NCBI GenBank assembly: GCA_028023455.1
Contig: JAQFVV010006546.1
Location: forward strand, 124,001-188,000
DNA length: 64,000 nt
Direction of reading: 5' to 3'
From: Epiperipatus broadwayi
Taxonomy: Eukaryota > Onychophora > Udeonychophora > Euonychophora > Peripatidae
The translations under genes and the position numbers were made by a program. The notes beneath the pieces are model-generated. The model did not search any database. It saw only the letters and a list, made by a program, of their open reading frames with translations, and was not told where the DNA came from. Below, one piece after another: positions 25,093-36,832 of the stretch. Within the stretch, counting starts at the first letter, position 1. Every line of letters begins with the position of its first letter.

Positions 25093-25719
25093 GAAATTAA
25101 TCATACAATTAAACTTGGTTGAAGTGCTTTTGGTAGAAATAACTTGATACTAAAAAGAAATATGCCTATGTGTTTGAAAAGGAAGGTTTTTTAATAAATG
25201 TGCTTTACGAGTTCTTGCTTATGGATCTGAGACTTGGACACTTAATAAAAGAGCAATACAGAGACTTCAGATCACTCAAAGAAGTATGGAGAGATGCATG
25301 TTAGGAGTAATAAGAAAGTATCGAAAATGCAATATATGGGTAAGAGAACAAACAGGTGTTATTGACCTCATTGAAAAACTTAAATGACTGAAGTGGAGTT
25401 GGGCTGGACATATTGCTAGAAGAGATGATAATAGATGGACAATTGAAATCTTAAACTGGAATCCAAGAGATTGTAAAAGACTGAGAAAGAGACCACATGT
25501 GAGATGGATAGATGAAATAAAAAAGTGTGCAGGGTTTATGTGGAGAAGAGAAGCCAATGATGAGAAAAGATGGATTGAACTTGGAGAGAACTTTATCCTG
25601 CAATGTATTGACAATGATTGATGATCATGATAATAGATTAGCTTAAACATTTAAAAAACGCTTAATTAACACTTTTTAATTGACCAAGTGACAATCTCTT
25701 ACATATGTTGTTATCATTT

Positions 25720-26345
25720 GTTCAGTGTTTATTAATACCAAATTATTATTCTTTGATTTACAAATGTCAAATTTTTGCATTCAATTTTTATACCAACCAT
25801 TTCAGATAAATATAATAATGATTCTTACTAATAATTTGTTAAACAAGAAGTTATCCCTAAGCCAGATATAAACTTTAAATTTCCGGAAAAAGTTTAATAT
25901 ATCTATATTTTAATCAAGCATAAACACAAAGAATAATTAAACTCCATCTCTCTTATTCCATGTGTAATATCTCTTATAAAGATATTTAAAACTTCTATCT
26001 TGAGGATCATTTGTCCGTTTCAGATATCTTTATTCATATGTTTTGAGAATGTGGTGATAAGAGTAGAAGTGTTAAGAATATCTATAAAAAATATTACACG
26101 TGGAAAAAGAGATATGTTGAATTACATCATGTGTTTATTTTAATTAAAATAAATAGATATATTAATCTTTAACTGAGATTTAAATTTTATATTTGCCCCA
26201 AGGATAAATTTTAGTTTAATGAATTATTAGTAATAATTATTAATATATTTCCTGAAATAATTATTGTCAAAATTATGAATGCATAAAGTTTGAGACTTAT
26301 AAATAAAAATATAACAATATTCATTATTGTGTTAAATTCTAATCA
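25720..26345. repeat. long decayed palindrome, arms about 300 bp
   Basis: The left arm (about 25720-26030) aligns with the reverse complement of 26035-26345. Paired words include ATTCCATGTGTAATAT (near 25957) with ATATTACACGTGGAAA (near 26090), and TACTAATAATTTGTTAAA with TTTAATGAATTATTAGTA. Identity is perhaps 70-80% by eye, with indels. It is probably an old foldback element or MITE. It borders the CpG-retaining block. Confidence 0.75.
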
Positions 26346-26450
26346 TTATTATGATGAAATGTTTTTTTTTTTTTACTCTAATGTCTTGAATTGCTTGAAA
26401 CCACTACAAATGTTAAAATTGATTTGAGGTGGCTTGTAAAAATACAAATG

Positions 26451-28500
26451 AACTAAATTAATTATATAAAATTTCGGTTTATTATCATTCTACTGCCGAA
26501 TAAAGTTACCAATAATGATATCGTGTGTCATTTAGAACGATAATAGAGCGAGAATTCTAAAACTATAACAGTGAGGGTAGTACAAAAATCTCAACTGAGT
26601 CTTTTGAATAAATTTGTTAGGGTCAATCTGTCGTTTTAGTTTTTACATATTACATAAACTCCCAAATAAAATCATTTGTCATTCGTTAATTACAAAGAAA
26701 AAATAATTTTGAATAAGCACTAACTCAAGTTTTAGCAGACACGTGCAGTACGCTCATTACATGCTAAATTATTGAAAAATGTTCACAGTCACACCATACA
26801 CATATGTATATATACATTATCACCGATTTGCAAACGATTATGACTATCTTAATTTAGAAAAGAAAAAAAGAGCGAGTTATTAAAAAAAAACAAAGAGCTA
26901 AAGATGAGTTTTTGGGATGATTATCCAAATCATTTTATTTCAGAATCGTACCTCTATATATATATATAATGCTTAGTTTATATTCATTTAGGACTAAACG
27001 GTGCACAGCTCACATTACGCATTATAAAATATTTAATTAAATAAATAAATTGTATACTTTTTATAAAACTGATAATAGTTCTCTATTTTGTCAAATAGCA
27101 AAAAAAGACAACCCTTTTTATCAAAGTGCTTGAGTATATAATTTCATGAAAAATACTAGTGCGCGCACACATATTTACATCAATTAATGGGCTAATTTTA
27201 AAAGATTATTTGTTCTACATACGTAAGCCTTATTTTAATTTAGATTTTTTCATTTTAACCAATTTGATGCTGCTGTAAAAAAAAAGTAAATCGCTTGTAA
27301 TTTTTTTTCTGAGTTTTTAAAAATGCTTTTAACAAGTTTGGCTGAGAAACAATTTTATTCCGTTTCTTCTTTTTTTTCTCTATTTTTTTTTTTTTTAAAA
27401 AATGCATTAACAATTAAGCAATATGTTAAATTTTAAACACTTTTTTTTCTTTAAGAAAATCGGATAAAAACTTGAATAAATAAGACTGAAGCGTATGCTT
27501 ATTTCTCTCTCTTTCTTTCTATTCTGCACCTTCATTTTTGTGGAAAGAGTAAGATTAGTGGAACATATCGCAGGCTCAAAGAGAAAGCTTTAGTCAGTGC
27601 TAATTCAATGTATTAGCCATCAAAATGTGCGAGCTGATTCGAAAAATAGACCAATCGACCAGAAATAAGTGGAAAATCCCCGCTAGCAACAAACTTGACG
27701 CATCGGTCGAAGACGCCTCCACATATCCTCGCTGGCTATAGCTTTCGATCAGCTGCTCTTTTCAAAAATGTTCTTTGAAAATAAAGCCTTCACTTGAGTA
27801 ATGATTTTTGATGCTCAATTAAATGTGTACCAAGGAGTAGAAAATGTAAGCATTCTGCATCAAATTAAACATTTCAAACGGATGACATTGCTCTCAGCTA
27901 CTTAGTTAAAAAATTCACATTTTATTTACATTTTAAAAATGAAAATGGGCAGATTATTATATTTGTTTGAAAACGAATGACAAAATCGCTTAAAATATTG
28001 CATCTGTGATTATTTTAATTTTCTTTTTCATTATTATTATTATTATTGTTGTTGTTGTTGTTGTTTTTATTACATATAAAATGAAATATAAAAACTTTCA
28101 AGTAGTATCTCATAATATGCTGTGTAAATTAATAAATGAAAGATATTTAAAAAGATTTTCTATTTGATAAAAATCAGGCTGATGTTTGAATTAAAATAAA
28201 AAATTGAGAAACAATGTTCAAAATTAAAATTTACAGCAAAAACAAAATAGCAGTGAATATATATATATATATAAGTGCGGGCGTATGTACGTATCCAGTC
28301 ATTCAATTTCCGAAACACTCTTCCAAACTTATAATAAATCTTGAACTATCGTCCAGTGTAAAATCTTTCAGATCAATCTCTCTCACTATAAAAGTATTGT
28401 ATAATAAAACCTCATAAATAAGGTGAACTAGAGACTTGAAACACCTGGATATCCGCCAAAAATAATAACCAGACATTTCTATTTATGACTAAATTACAAT
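26451..28500. promoter_or_regulatory. CpG-retaining noncoding block, possible regulatory region
   Basis: By hand I count about 43 CpG dinucleotides in 26461-28540, close to what the low G+C predicts by chance. The decayed Gypsy-2 interior has about 9 in 4 kb at higher G+C. The densest part is 27600-27780. Within it lie GGAAAATCCC at 27671, which on the minus strand is GGGATTTTCC and fits the NF-kB/Rel consensus GGGRNWYYCC, an E-box CAGCTG near 27752, and a CCAAT near 27651. No coding frame or repeat explains the block. That it is unmethylated, conserved or regulatory is inference from composition only. It could also be a recent insertion not yet eroded. Confidence 0.35.
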
Positions 28501-28701
28501 CAATTGGATTTTGAAGAGAGTGTTATAGAAATCGGTTGAATACATAATATATTTAACTCATTAATTGTTCAGTGTTAATGTTTTATAATAATAGATTGAG
28601 GTAATTAATACCAGCATTACAACATAAGAAATATACTTGTGATAAGTTGACAAATGCATCTGATGGGTTAATATTTGTTACTATTTCGGAAGAGTGTTTC
28701 G
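28311..28701. mobile_element. candidate small element with 14-bp inverted repeats
   Basis: CGAAACACTCTTCC at 28311-28324 is matched by GGAAGAGTGTTTCG at 28688-28701, 391 bp end to end. No clear target duplication and no coding frame are visible. A perfect 14-bp inverted pair this close is unlikely by chance, but a second copy would be needed to call it an element. Confidence 0.4.
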
Positions 28702-28768
28702 CAAAACTTAACGATTTTATTGCTTACAGATATTTTTCAGTGGCACATACTAATTATTATTTATATAT

Positions 28769-28868
28769 AATAAAAATAACAAATATAATGTGATTAACTG
28801 TTATACACAGTCTTTAAATCCGCAGTATAAATTAATCACAGTTATATTTATTATTTTTATTTTTATTA
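28769..28868. mobile_element. short MITE (family M1), about 100 bp
   Basis: Terminal arms of about 30 bp (AATAAAAATAACAAATATAA on the left, its near complement on the right) enclose a core with ACAGTCTTTAAATCCGCAG. The same arms and core recur in the larger element at 60128-60402, so this is a family and not a chance palindrome. Confidence 0.75.
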
Positions 28869-29090
28869 CAATATATCTTTTAAGTAACAGACGTGTATTG
28901 TGATTTACACATATCATTCATTATTCCCTTATAGTTTATAAGTGGATAAATAAAAAAAACAATTAAAAATTTTGTGTAGTTTGAATAAATCAGGAGTGAA
29001 TGAACATTTTATTTTTTAAATTTTAAAAATAAAATATTTTATTAAATTATATTGAATGTTAACACTGGCTTTATTAAAGTCATTAAAGGA

Positions 29091-29200
<110 letters not shown>

Positions 29201-29204
29201 TTAA

Positions 29205-29702
29205 ACCACTAAACATCACATGATCACTATCTCATACTAGCACATAATTGTTATTAAACAATTCAAAACAAAGTAAAACTCTCCATATAGAGCCAAAGAC
29301 ACTAAAATGTATGGATGCTAAATTGAGTTCAGACCCATATGACTATATAAGCTATTGAGCTTGGTTTGAAAATATTAATTTTCCAATTTCATTCTCATAG
29401 TTTTGTAGTTAAACAGAGTTAAAAGGTGGCTGCTGGAGGGTTGCATTAGATCCTAAGATCTAGATGCAGTGCTCTCAGATCCAAGGCTCCTCACTGATGA
29501 AGGCCACAAGCCAGAACCTAGTCTGGGGATATTGGATGAGTAGGCACTAGATAGGGATTTTATGCACAAGCCTTCTGGCATCCATTGATTACTCTTGTTA
29601 GCACAAGATGGCACTACTATATGGAGAGTTTTGCTTTGTTTTGAATTGTTTAATAACAATTATGTGCTAGTATGAGATAGTGATCATGTGATGTTTAGTG
29701 GT
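29205..29702. mobile_element. MITE with 86-bp inverted repeats and TTAA target duplication
   Basis: The left end ACCACTAAACATCACATGAT (29205) is matched by its complement ending at 29702. The arms 29205-29290 and 29617-29702 differ at one position by eye. TTAA flanks both sides (29201-29204 and 29703-29706), the target duplication typical of piggyBac transposons, though long arms are unusual for that group. The 326-bp centre has no recognised protein. The 69-codon minus-strand frame is not similar to anything I know. Near-identical arms suggest recent insertion compared with the gypsy relics. Confidence 0.8.
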
Positions 29703-29748
29703 TTAACACTAATTCTACCTAATAGGATAGTGGTGGCTATGATTGTTA

Positions 29749-30119
29749 AAGAGCCAAAAACACCAAAATGTATGGGTGCTGAATTGAGTTCAGACCCATA
29801 TGATTATTTAAGCTATTGAGCTTGGATTGAAAATATTAATTGTGTTTTCAATTTCATTCTCATAGTTTTGTAGTTAAATAGAGTTAAAAGGTGGCAGCTG
29901 GAGGGTTGCATTAGATCCTAAGATCTAGATGCAGTGCTCTCAGATCTAAGGCTCCTCACTGATGAAGACCACAAGCCAGAAACTAGTCTGGGGATATTGG
30001 ATGAGTAGGCACTAGATAGGGATTTTATGCACAAGCCTTCTGGCATCCATTGATTGCTCTTGTTAGCACAAGATGGCACTACTATATGGAGAGTTTTGCT
30101 TTGTTTTAAATTGTTTAAT
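29749..30119. repeat. partial second copy of the TTAA MITE
   Basis: This repeats the centre of the preceding element (from AGAGCCAAA) and the first 39 bp of its right arm, with few substitutions. It lacks the left arm, and the right arm is cut where element A sequence begins at 30121. A partial tandem duplication or insertion of element A into a second copy would explain it. Confidence 0.8.
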
Positions 30120-30120
30120 A

Positions 30121-30668
30121 ATAATAATGGTTGTTTTCTCATCCCTGGTGTTCACCACAAGATGTCGTTGATGCTAATCAAAAACATATACATATAACGA
30201 TTCCAAAGCGGACATATGTGATTGATTTGATATAAAAAGATCTGATTTATTAGATTTGTAATAAAATATTCTAGTAACTAATACTATTATATGATGTTAG
30301 TCTTTCATTTTTGTAAATGTTTATTAATCTTATATTGTTTTTTAGTTTGGGGTGTGTGTCTTTAAAGTTACAGTGTTTTTTTTTAATTTTTTTTTTTTAC
30401 TTCATGTGTGTCTTTTTAAAGTTACGGTATTTTTTTCAATAGTCAATCAATCATTTTATTAAAAAGCAATATGTAATAAGTAAATGTTTATTAATCTTAT
30501 ATTGTTTTTTAGTTTGTGTATGTGTCTTTAAAGTTACGGTGTTTTTCTAATTTTTTTTTGACTTTAGGTGTGTCTTTTTAAAGTTACGGTATTTTTTTCA
30601 AGAGTCAATCAGTAATTTTATTAAAAAGCAATGCATAATTATAAATCTATAAAAAGTAATGTAATTTA
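30121..30668. mobile_element. element A fragment, left end
   Basis: It begins GGTTGTTTTCTCATCC, then CTGGTGTTCACC, and follows the first 530 bp of element A at 3715, including two copies of the block with ATGTTTATTAATCTTAT and TTTAAAGTTACGGT. It loses similarity after an AAAGCAATG..ATAAATCTAT word near 30650. The rest of the element is absent. Confidence 0.75.
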
Positions 30669-31609
30669 GACATTTCCTATTATGATTTTGTGTGTGTTTT
30701 AATGATACACATACATTGCTATAAATGGAAAATAATTCACGGCAACAACTCAAAAAGAAAATAAACCATCCCAAATATTTAATTAAATGATTCTATGTTA
30801 AGTTCAAAGATTAACAAATAATCTTCGAACTTGGGGGAAGTATTGTTATGTAGGTGTATAATTAAAATACGCACAAAATAATAATAGTAAATGTTATAAA
30901 TGGGGATTTAATATTGAATCATATGTACATGTATCAATTGTCGCATATACATATGCAAGTTATATATATATGTGAAGATAAAAAAAAATAGTTCGTTAAT
31001 TTAAAATCATCTTAGACTTTAATAGCTGCGTTATTTTGTAAAACAGCAAAAAAAAAAAACAAATCCTTTTAGATAGGAAGGTTAATTAATGAAGGAACTT
31101 TGCAGATCAACAAGATGAATAATTAATTAAAAAAGTAATCAGGCTGCAAAAGGGGTAATCAATCAAAGTAAAACGTAAGTCTAAATCTGCTTTTGCAAGT
31201 AAACTGGGAGGGATTGATCCGACCAGGACGGACAGATGGACAAGATTTGACCAATCAAATCCAGAAAAATCAGAACTGGTGAAATGAGTGCAAGTGTAAG
31301 CATCAGCAAACTGGGAGTTCTACTTGATGCAGATGAACTGTGAAAGGCACTGAACATTGCTTGTTTAGCATGGTAGCAGACTGCTGGCCTCCGAACGTCC
31401 AAGAGTCAGCATAATAGGGACTATAAAGTAGGTCACATAGATCTTTATTCTTCTTATTTTGGTATACCTTCGGGTTTTGTTGATATAAATGTATAATGAT
31501 TGTTTTAATGTATTCATGTAAATATGTATATATTAGTGTATTGTAATTAAATCTGCTTTTCTTATTCTTCCTGCATTAGTCTCAGGGATTATGATTCTTG
31601 TATGCATAT
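30669..31609. other. spacer, unassigned
   Basis: AT-rich, with a somewhat less AT-rich patch at 31180-31430 that holds a 73-codon minus-strand frame without known motif. It could be an unrecognised repeat. Nothing else is supported. Confidence 0.5.
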
Positions 31610-33866
31610 TGTAACGATCCGGAGAATAACACTTAACATGATCTGCACTACAGGGTGCCATCTAGGCATTTGAACCTAAAAAAATTTATAAAGTAGGCAG
31701 ATACATAAGTCAAAAAAAAATTTTTTTTTTATTTATATATTTTGATATCCGGTCGTTAGCCCATTGTCACTAGCTCAATGGAACAGCAGAGATTTATATT
31801 TTACCATAAATTCTTATCTAAGAATATTTTAAAAAAGAATAAAATAAGCCACTGCCAGTAATTAACATACAAACATTTATTTACGCACATATATATATAT
31901 AAAATTTAACATTATTATTTTAGTATGTTTATTTTAGATTTTAATTTGATTTTAGAATTTAAATTTACATTTTAATTTTTATAATATTATAAGTTTACAT
32001 TTTAATTAAGTTCGCACAGATAGATTTATGAAAGTTTGTTTTATAATGTTGAGTATAGATCAGTTACATAGATTTCATGGTCAAAAACATTTCAAAATAA
32101 ACATAAATAATCAAAATACAAAGTCATTGATACCATCCATTGCAGAGGGAAATTTATAAGTAACCCAATAGCATTCATCGTAAGATGCCCACATTGACAC
32201 CAATAACTAAAACGACATCTGAATAAATACATTTTAGATACTCACTGTAAGGTATCATTATTTACCGAATGTCTATATATTTTGATCAAATATGAAAACC
32301 AAAACATAATTAACCGATAACGAATTCATGCAAGCATCCATACCCAACTTAAATTTAATGCATTTTTATTTAGGGTGTCGAGTATGAATAAACTACATAG
32401 ATCTGCATTTGAAAAGAAAATATTCTTCCCTGATTTAACCTTAGGCAAAAAGTTCGCAGTCAAACCGGCATCAATCCATCTGATACATTTATATATTTAA
32501 TGTAGCATGAAAATACGACAACACAAAATACTATACTGTCAGGAATGTACATTTGAACAGTAAGTAGAGTTAGAGAAGACATTGTCTCTCCAACCAACAG
32601 GAATGCTACATCTATTGGTGAGTAGAACAATAAACAAAAAACGCCATAGGAATGGATTGCAGTTCTTTGCCAACTTACAAACCCATCCATAGGCAAACAG
32701 GTGTGTGGCATATATATGCAGTCCTGCCTATAGAAGATCTCATACTACATCTACTAACTACATCAATATATCCAATCCATTGACCCAATTCAACTATGAA
32801 ACAAATAACCTAAGATTTACCATTCCCTAATATAACTTTACAAATCTATATAGCCATTCACACCCAACTAAAGTTTAACATTTATGTAATTTAGTCTAAC
32901 GAAAAACAAAAATCATATTAAAAACTTAAAAGAACAAAAAATAAATAAATGGAAATGATTTTAAATATAAAAAAAAATACATCAAATAACATTATTAACA
33001 TTAATTTATGTTGGTCAGATAGGATTCTATTTGTATTATTTACTAAAAGGTTTAGAATTTAGAGTTCTTATTGTTTTCAAATGAATATCAAGTTCTTACA
33101 ATTTTTAAAACATCCAGCTTTATCCTTTACAGTTGCTTGCCATTGTTGGTAATTTTGAATGGGAATTCCCACACCGTACTGAAGATATTGGTATCCAATT
33201 AGCCGTTGTTTTTATTTATCTGGAGGTCTTTACTTGAGCTGGTCCCTAACGTAGAAAACGCTGTCATTTCTCTTTCTTTTTTAGCAGAACTGAAGGGATT
33301 GAAGAGTGCATCTTTTCAATCCCTTCTCCTTTGACTCTGCACTAACACATATCTGTCCTCTCATAATAACTAATTAATTCTTTTATTTTCAAACCTTTCC
33401 TTTTATAATAATTTTGTGGATTAACTCAACATTATGTCATGATGGTGAAAATCTTTTCGTTGATGTCTGATTTCCCGATGGATTTCTTTCATTTACTAAA
33501 AGTTTCTATTGTTTTCCTATCTGATCATTGTTTATACATTTAAATGCCCAAGGGCTTGTTCACTTGGACTAATTAAAATAATCATTCCATTTTTCAATAA
33601 CATTAATTTGGTTTCAAACTTAAAGATATATTTTTATCTTTAAATCTTTACTGAAAATTTAGTTTTAAAATACTTTTTCTTTAATAAAGTTTTCGTTTAA
33701 TAATTTTTTTTTCATCTGTGTGATTTATATATACAAGTTTAAGATAGAATTAATTTTCAATTTTTATGTCTTTAAAAAAAAAGAAGTTTTTAAATACGAA
33801 CTTTTTATTTTAATTTCATGTTTAATAATAAAAAAAAATAATGTAACAGCGTATGTGCCCATTACA
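31610..33866 (+). repeat. solo LTR of family C, about 2.26 kb
   Basis: It begins TGTAACGATCC and ends GTATGTGCCCATTACA, TG...CA termini, with ATAT on both sides (31606-31609 and 33867-33870) as a possible 4-bp target duplication, weak in this TA-rich setting. Internal blocks (for example CAGGCATTTGAACC-like, AGTAGGCAGATACAT, AAAAGTTCGCAGTCAAAC) recur in the same order at 45.0-47.0 kb, and its last 0.3 kb recurs inverted at 44358-44645. No coding capacity. LTR is inferred from termini and size. A non-autonomous DNA element is the alternative. The plus orientation is arbitrary. Confidence 0.6.
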
Positions 33867-34149
33867 ATATATAGGCAGGGCAAGGTTGGCTTACTGCATA
33901 GATTGTTCACCAGTGAGTATTATATAGAACTGGTGGACATAACAGATCTTTATTAGCATGAATTCGCATTTCCTCATCACAAAGACACTTTTTCTGTTTC
34001 AACAGGAAATTTTATGTTTGCAAATACACCACAGTGCTGACTTCAGTTGATGAAAATTGCTACAGCTTCAAATACTCCTGACGTAGAGGCAGCAATGGCC
34101 ATCTTACTTATTATTGAATGAATTCTCATGAGAACATTATTTGTCACAT
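33867..34149. other. short spacer
   Basis: About 280 bp with no recognised feature, between the solo LTR and the next element A fragment. Confidence 0.5.
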
Positions 34150-34462
34150 GATTGTCAAATAAATGCTGGCGTGTACCCTTTCAAATAACTTTGAGGGTTA
34201 CACATTCCTCATGAAAGCTTCACATCATTATTAATAAACTTACAACACTAAAGTAAGTTACAGCACATTAAAAAAATATGTCTAAGCAAATTTAAAAAAA
34301 CTACGACTGGCTCAAATACACACACTCTTACACGAAACTACAAAGATAATAGATATTCGAAGATTACGATAAAATGAATAACAAAATCAACTATGGCAGC
34401 CAATAAAGGCATTTCTCTTTGCTTTTAGCATAGAAAAAAAAAGCCATAACCGGAAGCCATCA
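34150..34462. mobile_element. element A fragment, right part
   Basis: This follows element A positions of about 4900-5209: GAGGGTTACACATT, then CACACACTCTTACACGAAACTAC, shortened here to its CACGAAACTAC core, then ATGGCAGCCAAT and CATAACCGG. Similarity ends at GGAAGCC, where the Gypsy-2 LTR begins, so Gypsy-2 appears to have inserted in, or been joined to, an element A copy. Confidence 0.7.
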
Positions 34463-35879
34463 TCAATACTCCACGCAACTTTGAAATATGATATAATGAT
34501 AGAGTAGATGCCAATCATCTTTTGAACCATTTTGGATCTTTTTTCCACTAATGTACCATCTAATTGCTGCCCTAAAAGGAAGTAAAAGCCTGATGGAGAA
34601 CTTTCGAATGCTGAATAAAAAATTGCTTGTTACATAAGAACTGCTATGCACAAGCTGGACTTTTAATATGAACTTTTAAAATGCTGCAAGGTAAATTTTC
34701 AAGCTGCCACCTAAAAGTAAATCTAGCCTAACTAATCGCATCAAGATTTTTTTCATAACTGATTTAAATTTATGTAAAATGTAATTTGCTCTTAAATAAT
34801 TTCTATAAATCTAATTTTCTCCCATATGCTCTAACATTCTTTAACTTTGGTGTAGTTATTTATTTATAGTTATTTATTACTTGATTTTATATGTATGCTT
34901 TTATTATTAATATGCCAATCTCAAGCAACCTGATGAGCTTAATTTCTAAAAAAATTTTCTATCATTTTTTTAACTAAATGACCTTTTAAAACATAACACA
35001 TTATTAATTAATATGCTCACCAGATTGTTTTTACGAGTCAACATTTTGTTTATGTTTTAGTATAAAAATTTGTTATTTGTTTAACTCTGGATTTTCTACC
35101 CAGGATGAATCCAGAAGTCAAGCTAATTAATGCTTTGAAACCTTATTTATTTTATAAATGTTATTCAATTCTGAAAAGGTGACCGATTAGTTGTTTTCTA
35201 TAACTGCTAGTTTTATTTTTACATACTTTTAAAATATCAAATAAAGTACTTATATATTCCAGTTATTGTAAAATCAATGAAGGTGGGATTGATTTATTTT
35301 AAATAGCAGAAAAGGGAAGGGTGTAAATCTTAATGTTTTTTTACTAAATAAAATCTTAATGTATATTTTATTTAGGGAAATCTCTCTCTATATATATAAC
35401 TGCATAGCATATTATTTGTCTAAATTATGGTATTTAAACAATGGTCATTTGTTTTTAAAGCAGTAAATCATATTTCATGTTGTTAATAACATTCATTCAT
35501 ACTGCATTACTGACATTTGGCTCATTATCGTGAATATGTATATATATATATACATGCTTCCAATCTCAGGGTTGCGACAAGTTCGAACCCATAGATTTTT
35601 TTTATATTCTGTTCTGATGATAGTTGAGCTACTCAGGACCAAACCTTTGTATAAAAGGCATCTTGCATTGGTTATTCCAGTACAGCCTGGGCCATGCCAT
35701 GCCTATTGACTTTTCTCTAAGCACTTCCCTAAGAAAGGGGAGTTAGACTTCATTCTCATTGTGAAGCATGACCGTTTCCTTTTATTTCTTCACCGATGTC
35801 AGCACCACAAACTTTTTTGTATTAGTTCTTTTGCTTCATGACCCAGTTTTAATGCTCTAATATTAAAATTGTGCTCTGC

Positions 35880-35935
<56 letters not shown>

Positions 35936-36810
35936 GCCAACTACTGCTAGTTTTTTTATTTAAATTTTTTTCAATCTTATACAATCCCACCATTGTAATT
36001 TGTTATTTATAAAATTTAAGAGTATATGCCTTGGGGAAATAAAGCATTCATCTTACTATTGTTAAAACAATTTTTCAATAAATATTTTGTCATAAATTCA
36101 AATATAATCTTTCAAATGTATTTTATTTATTTTCATGACCTCAGTGGCATGAAAATAGTTTTCTTATATATAATGAATCTCAGAACACTCCCCAGAATTG
36201 TTAGACATCATGTTTCAGAACCATAAATCAATGCGTTAATAACAATTTTATGTAGATTCTTTTTAATAATAAATTGGCATCTTAATAGTGGACCCACCAA
36301 AGGTGTGTGTTTATTTATAATATATTATTTAGCTAATAAAGAGCATATGAGAAATAATAGCATGAATGACAATATATAATTACCAAACATTTGGTAGACT
36401 GCTTGCTCATTCATGCATATACCAATGTTTGCAATTAATTAGTAAATATATGTAAATAATTTATCATTATATTAAACTAATTTTTATTATCTAATTTGTT
36501 TGAGTAGTTCAAATTCCTTTTTTTTCCACTTCCAAATGTACATCCATGTGTATACATATTTTAGTTAAGTTAATATATGTCTTATTGTCTTCTCTGCTCT
36601 GCTAGTAGACTGGATTTAAAATTAATTCTCACATGCTGTTATTGTTATGTTATCCTATAGTGTTCAATCTGGGGCTCAGAAAGTGGTTCAAAGCCAGACT
36701 GGTCTCTGAAGTAAATTTCAGACTTAACTGGGTTGGAAGTACATTTTGTGAGTTTCAGCTTATGTTAGATGAATAAACATGTTTTGACCGGTACGTAGGA
36801 TTTTTTTCCA
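34463..36810 (+). repeat. Gypsy-2 5' LTR, about 2.3 kb
   Basis: It aligns with the two right-hand segments. The first bases are probably lost, since the right copy starts about 10 bp earlier at a TGTGTTGTCATC word. The shared end is ATGTTTTGACCGGTAC (36794), then about 16 bp up to CCA at 36810, 4 bp before the primer binding site. It includes a long TA run (35884-35932), absent or much shorter in the right copy. Confidence 0.75.
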
Positions 36811-36814
36811 GGCT

Positions 36815-36832
36815 TGGTGCCCAACACGGGGC
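36815..36832 (+). other. Gypsy-2 tRNA primer binding site
   Basis: TGGTGCCCAACACGGGGC matches the tRNA-Lys(1,2) primer site TGGCGCCCAACGTGGGGC at 15 of 18 positions. Two of the three differences are consistent with CpG loss. It directly follows the LTR, which fixes element polarity as plus. Confidence 0.8.

Larger units (their letters stand above)
23945..25630 (+). pseudogene. RTE-type LINE copy 2, truncated and twice interrupted
   Basis: This matches copy 1 from the HIQVLREVIERTNEYELP block onward, so its 5' end is shorter than copy 1's. It keeps LCFGFVDYEKAFDSI, a LSHLDFADDVVVFENN block with FADD, YGSETWTLNKRAIQRLQ and the WSWAGHIARRDD tail. A 138-bp insertion (24161-24298) splits it before the GVKQGD block. 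A TA-flanked hairpin element (about 24664-25087) replaces about 25 bp near the end of the RT core. Further frameshifts lie near 24345 and 25190. It shares the TGA-for-Trp codon of copy 1 (25121), which suggests both copies came from a source that already carried this stop. Confidence 0.9.

Noticed and set aside
29453-30142. Minus-strand frames of 68 and 74 codons with nearly the same protein
   Set aside because: They are duplicate copies of the MITE centre. Shared reading frame follows from recent duplication, not coding constraint.
31181-31402. 73-codon minus-strand frame in a less AT-rich patch
   Set aside because: No recognisable domain and no supporting gene signals.
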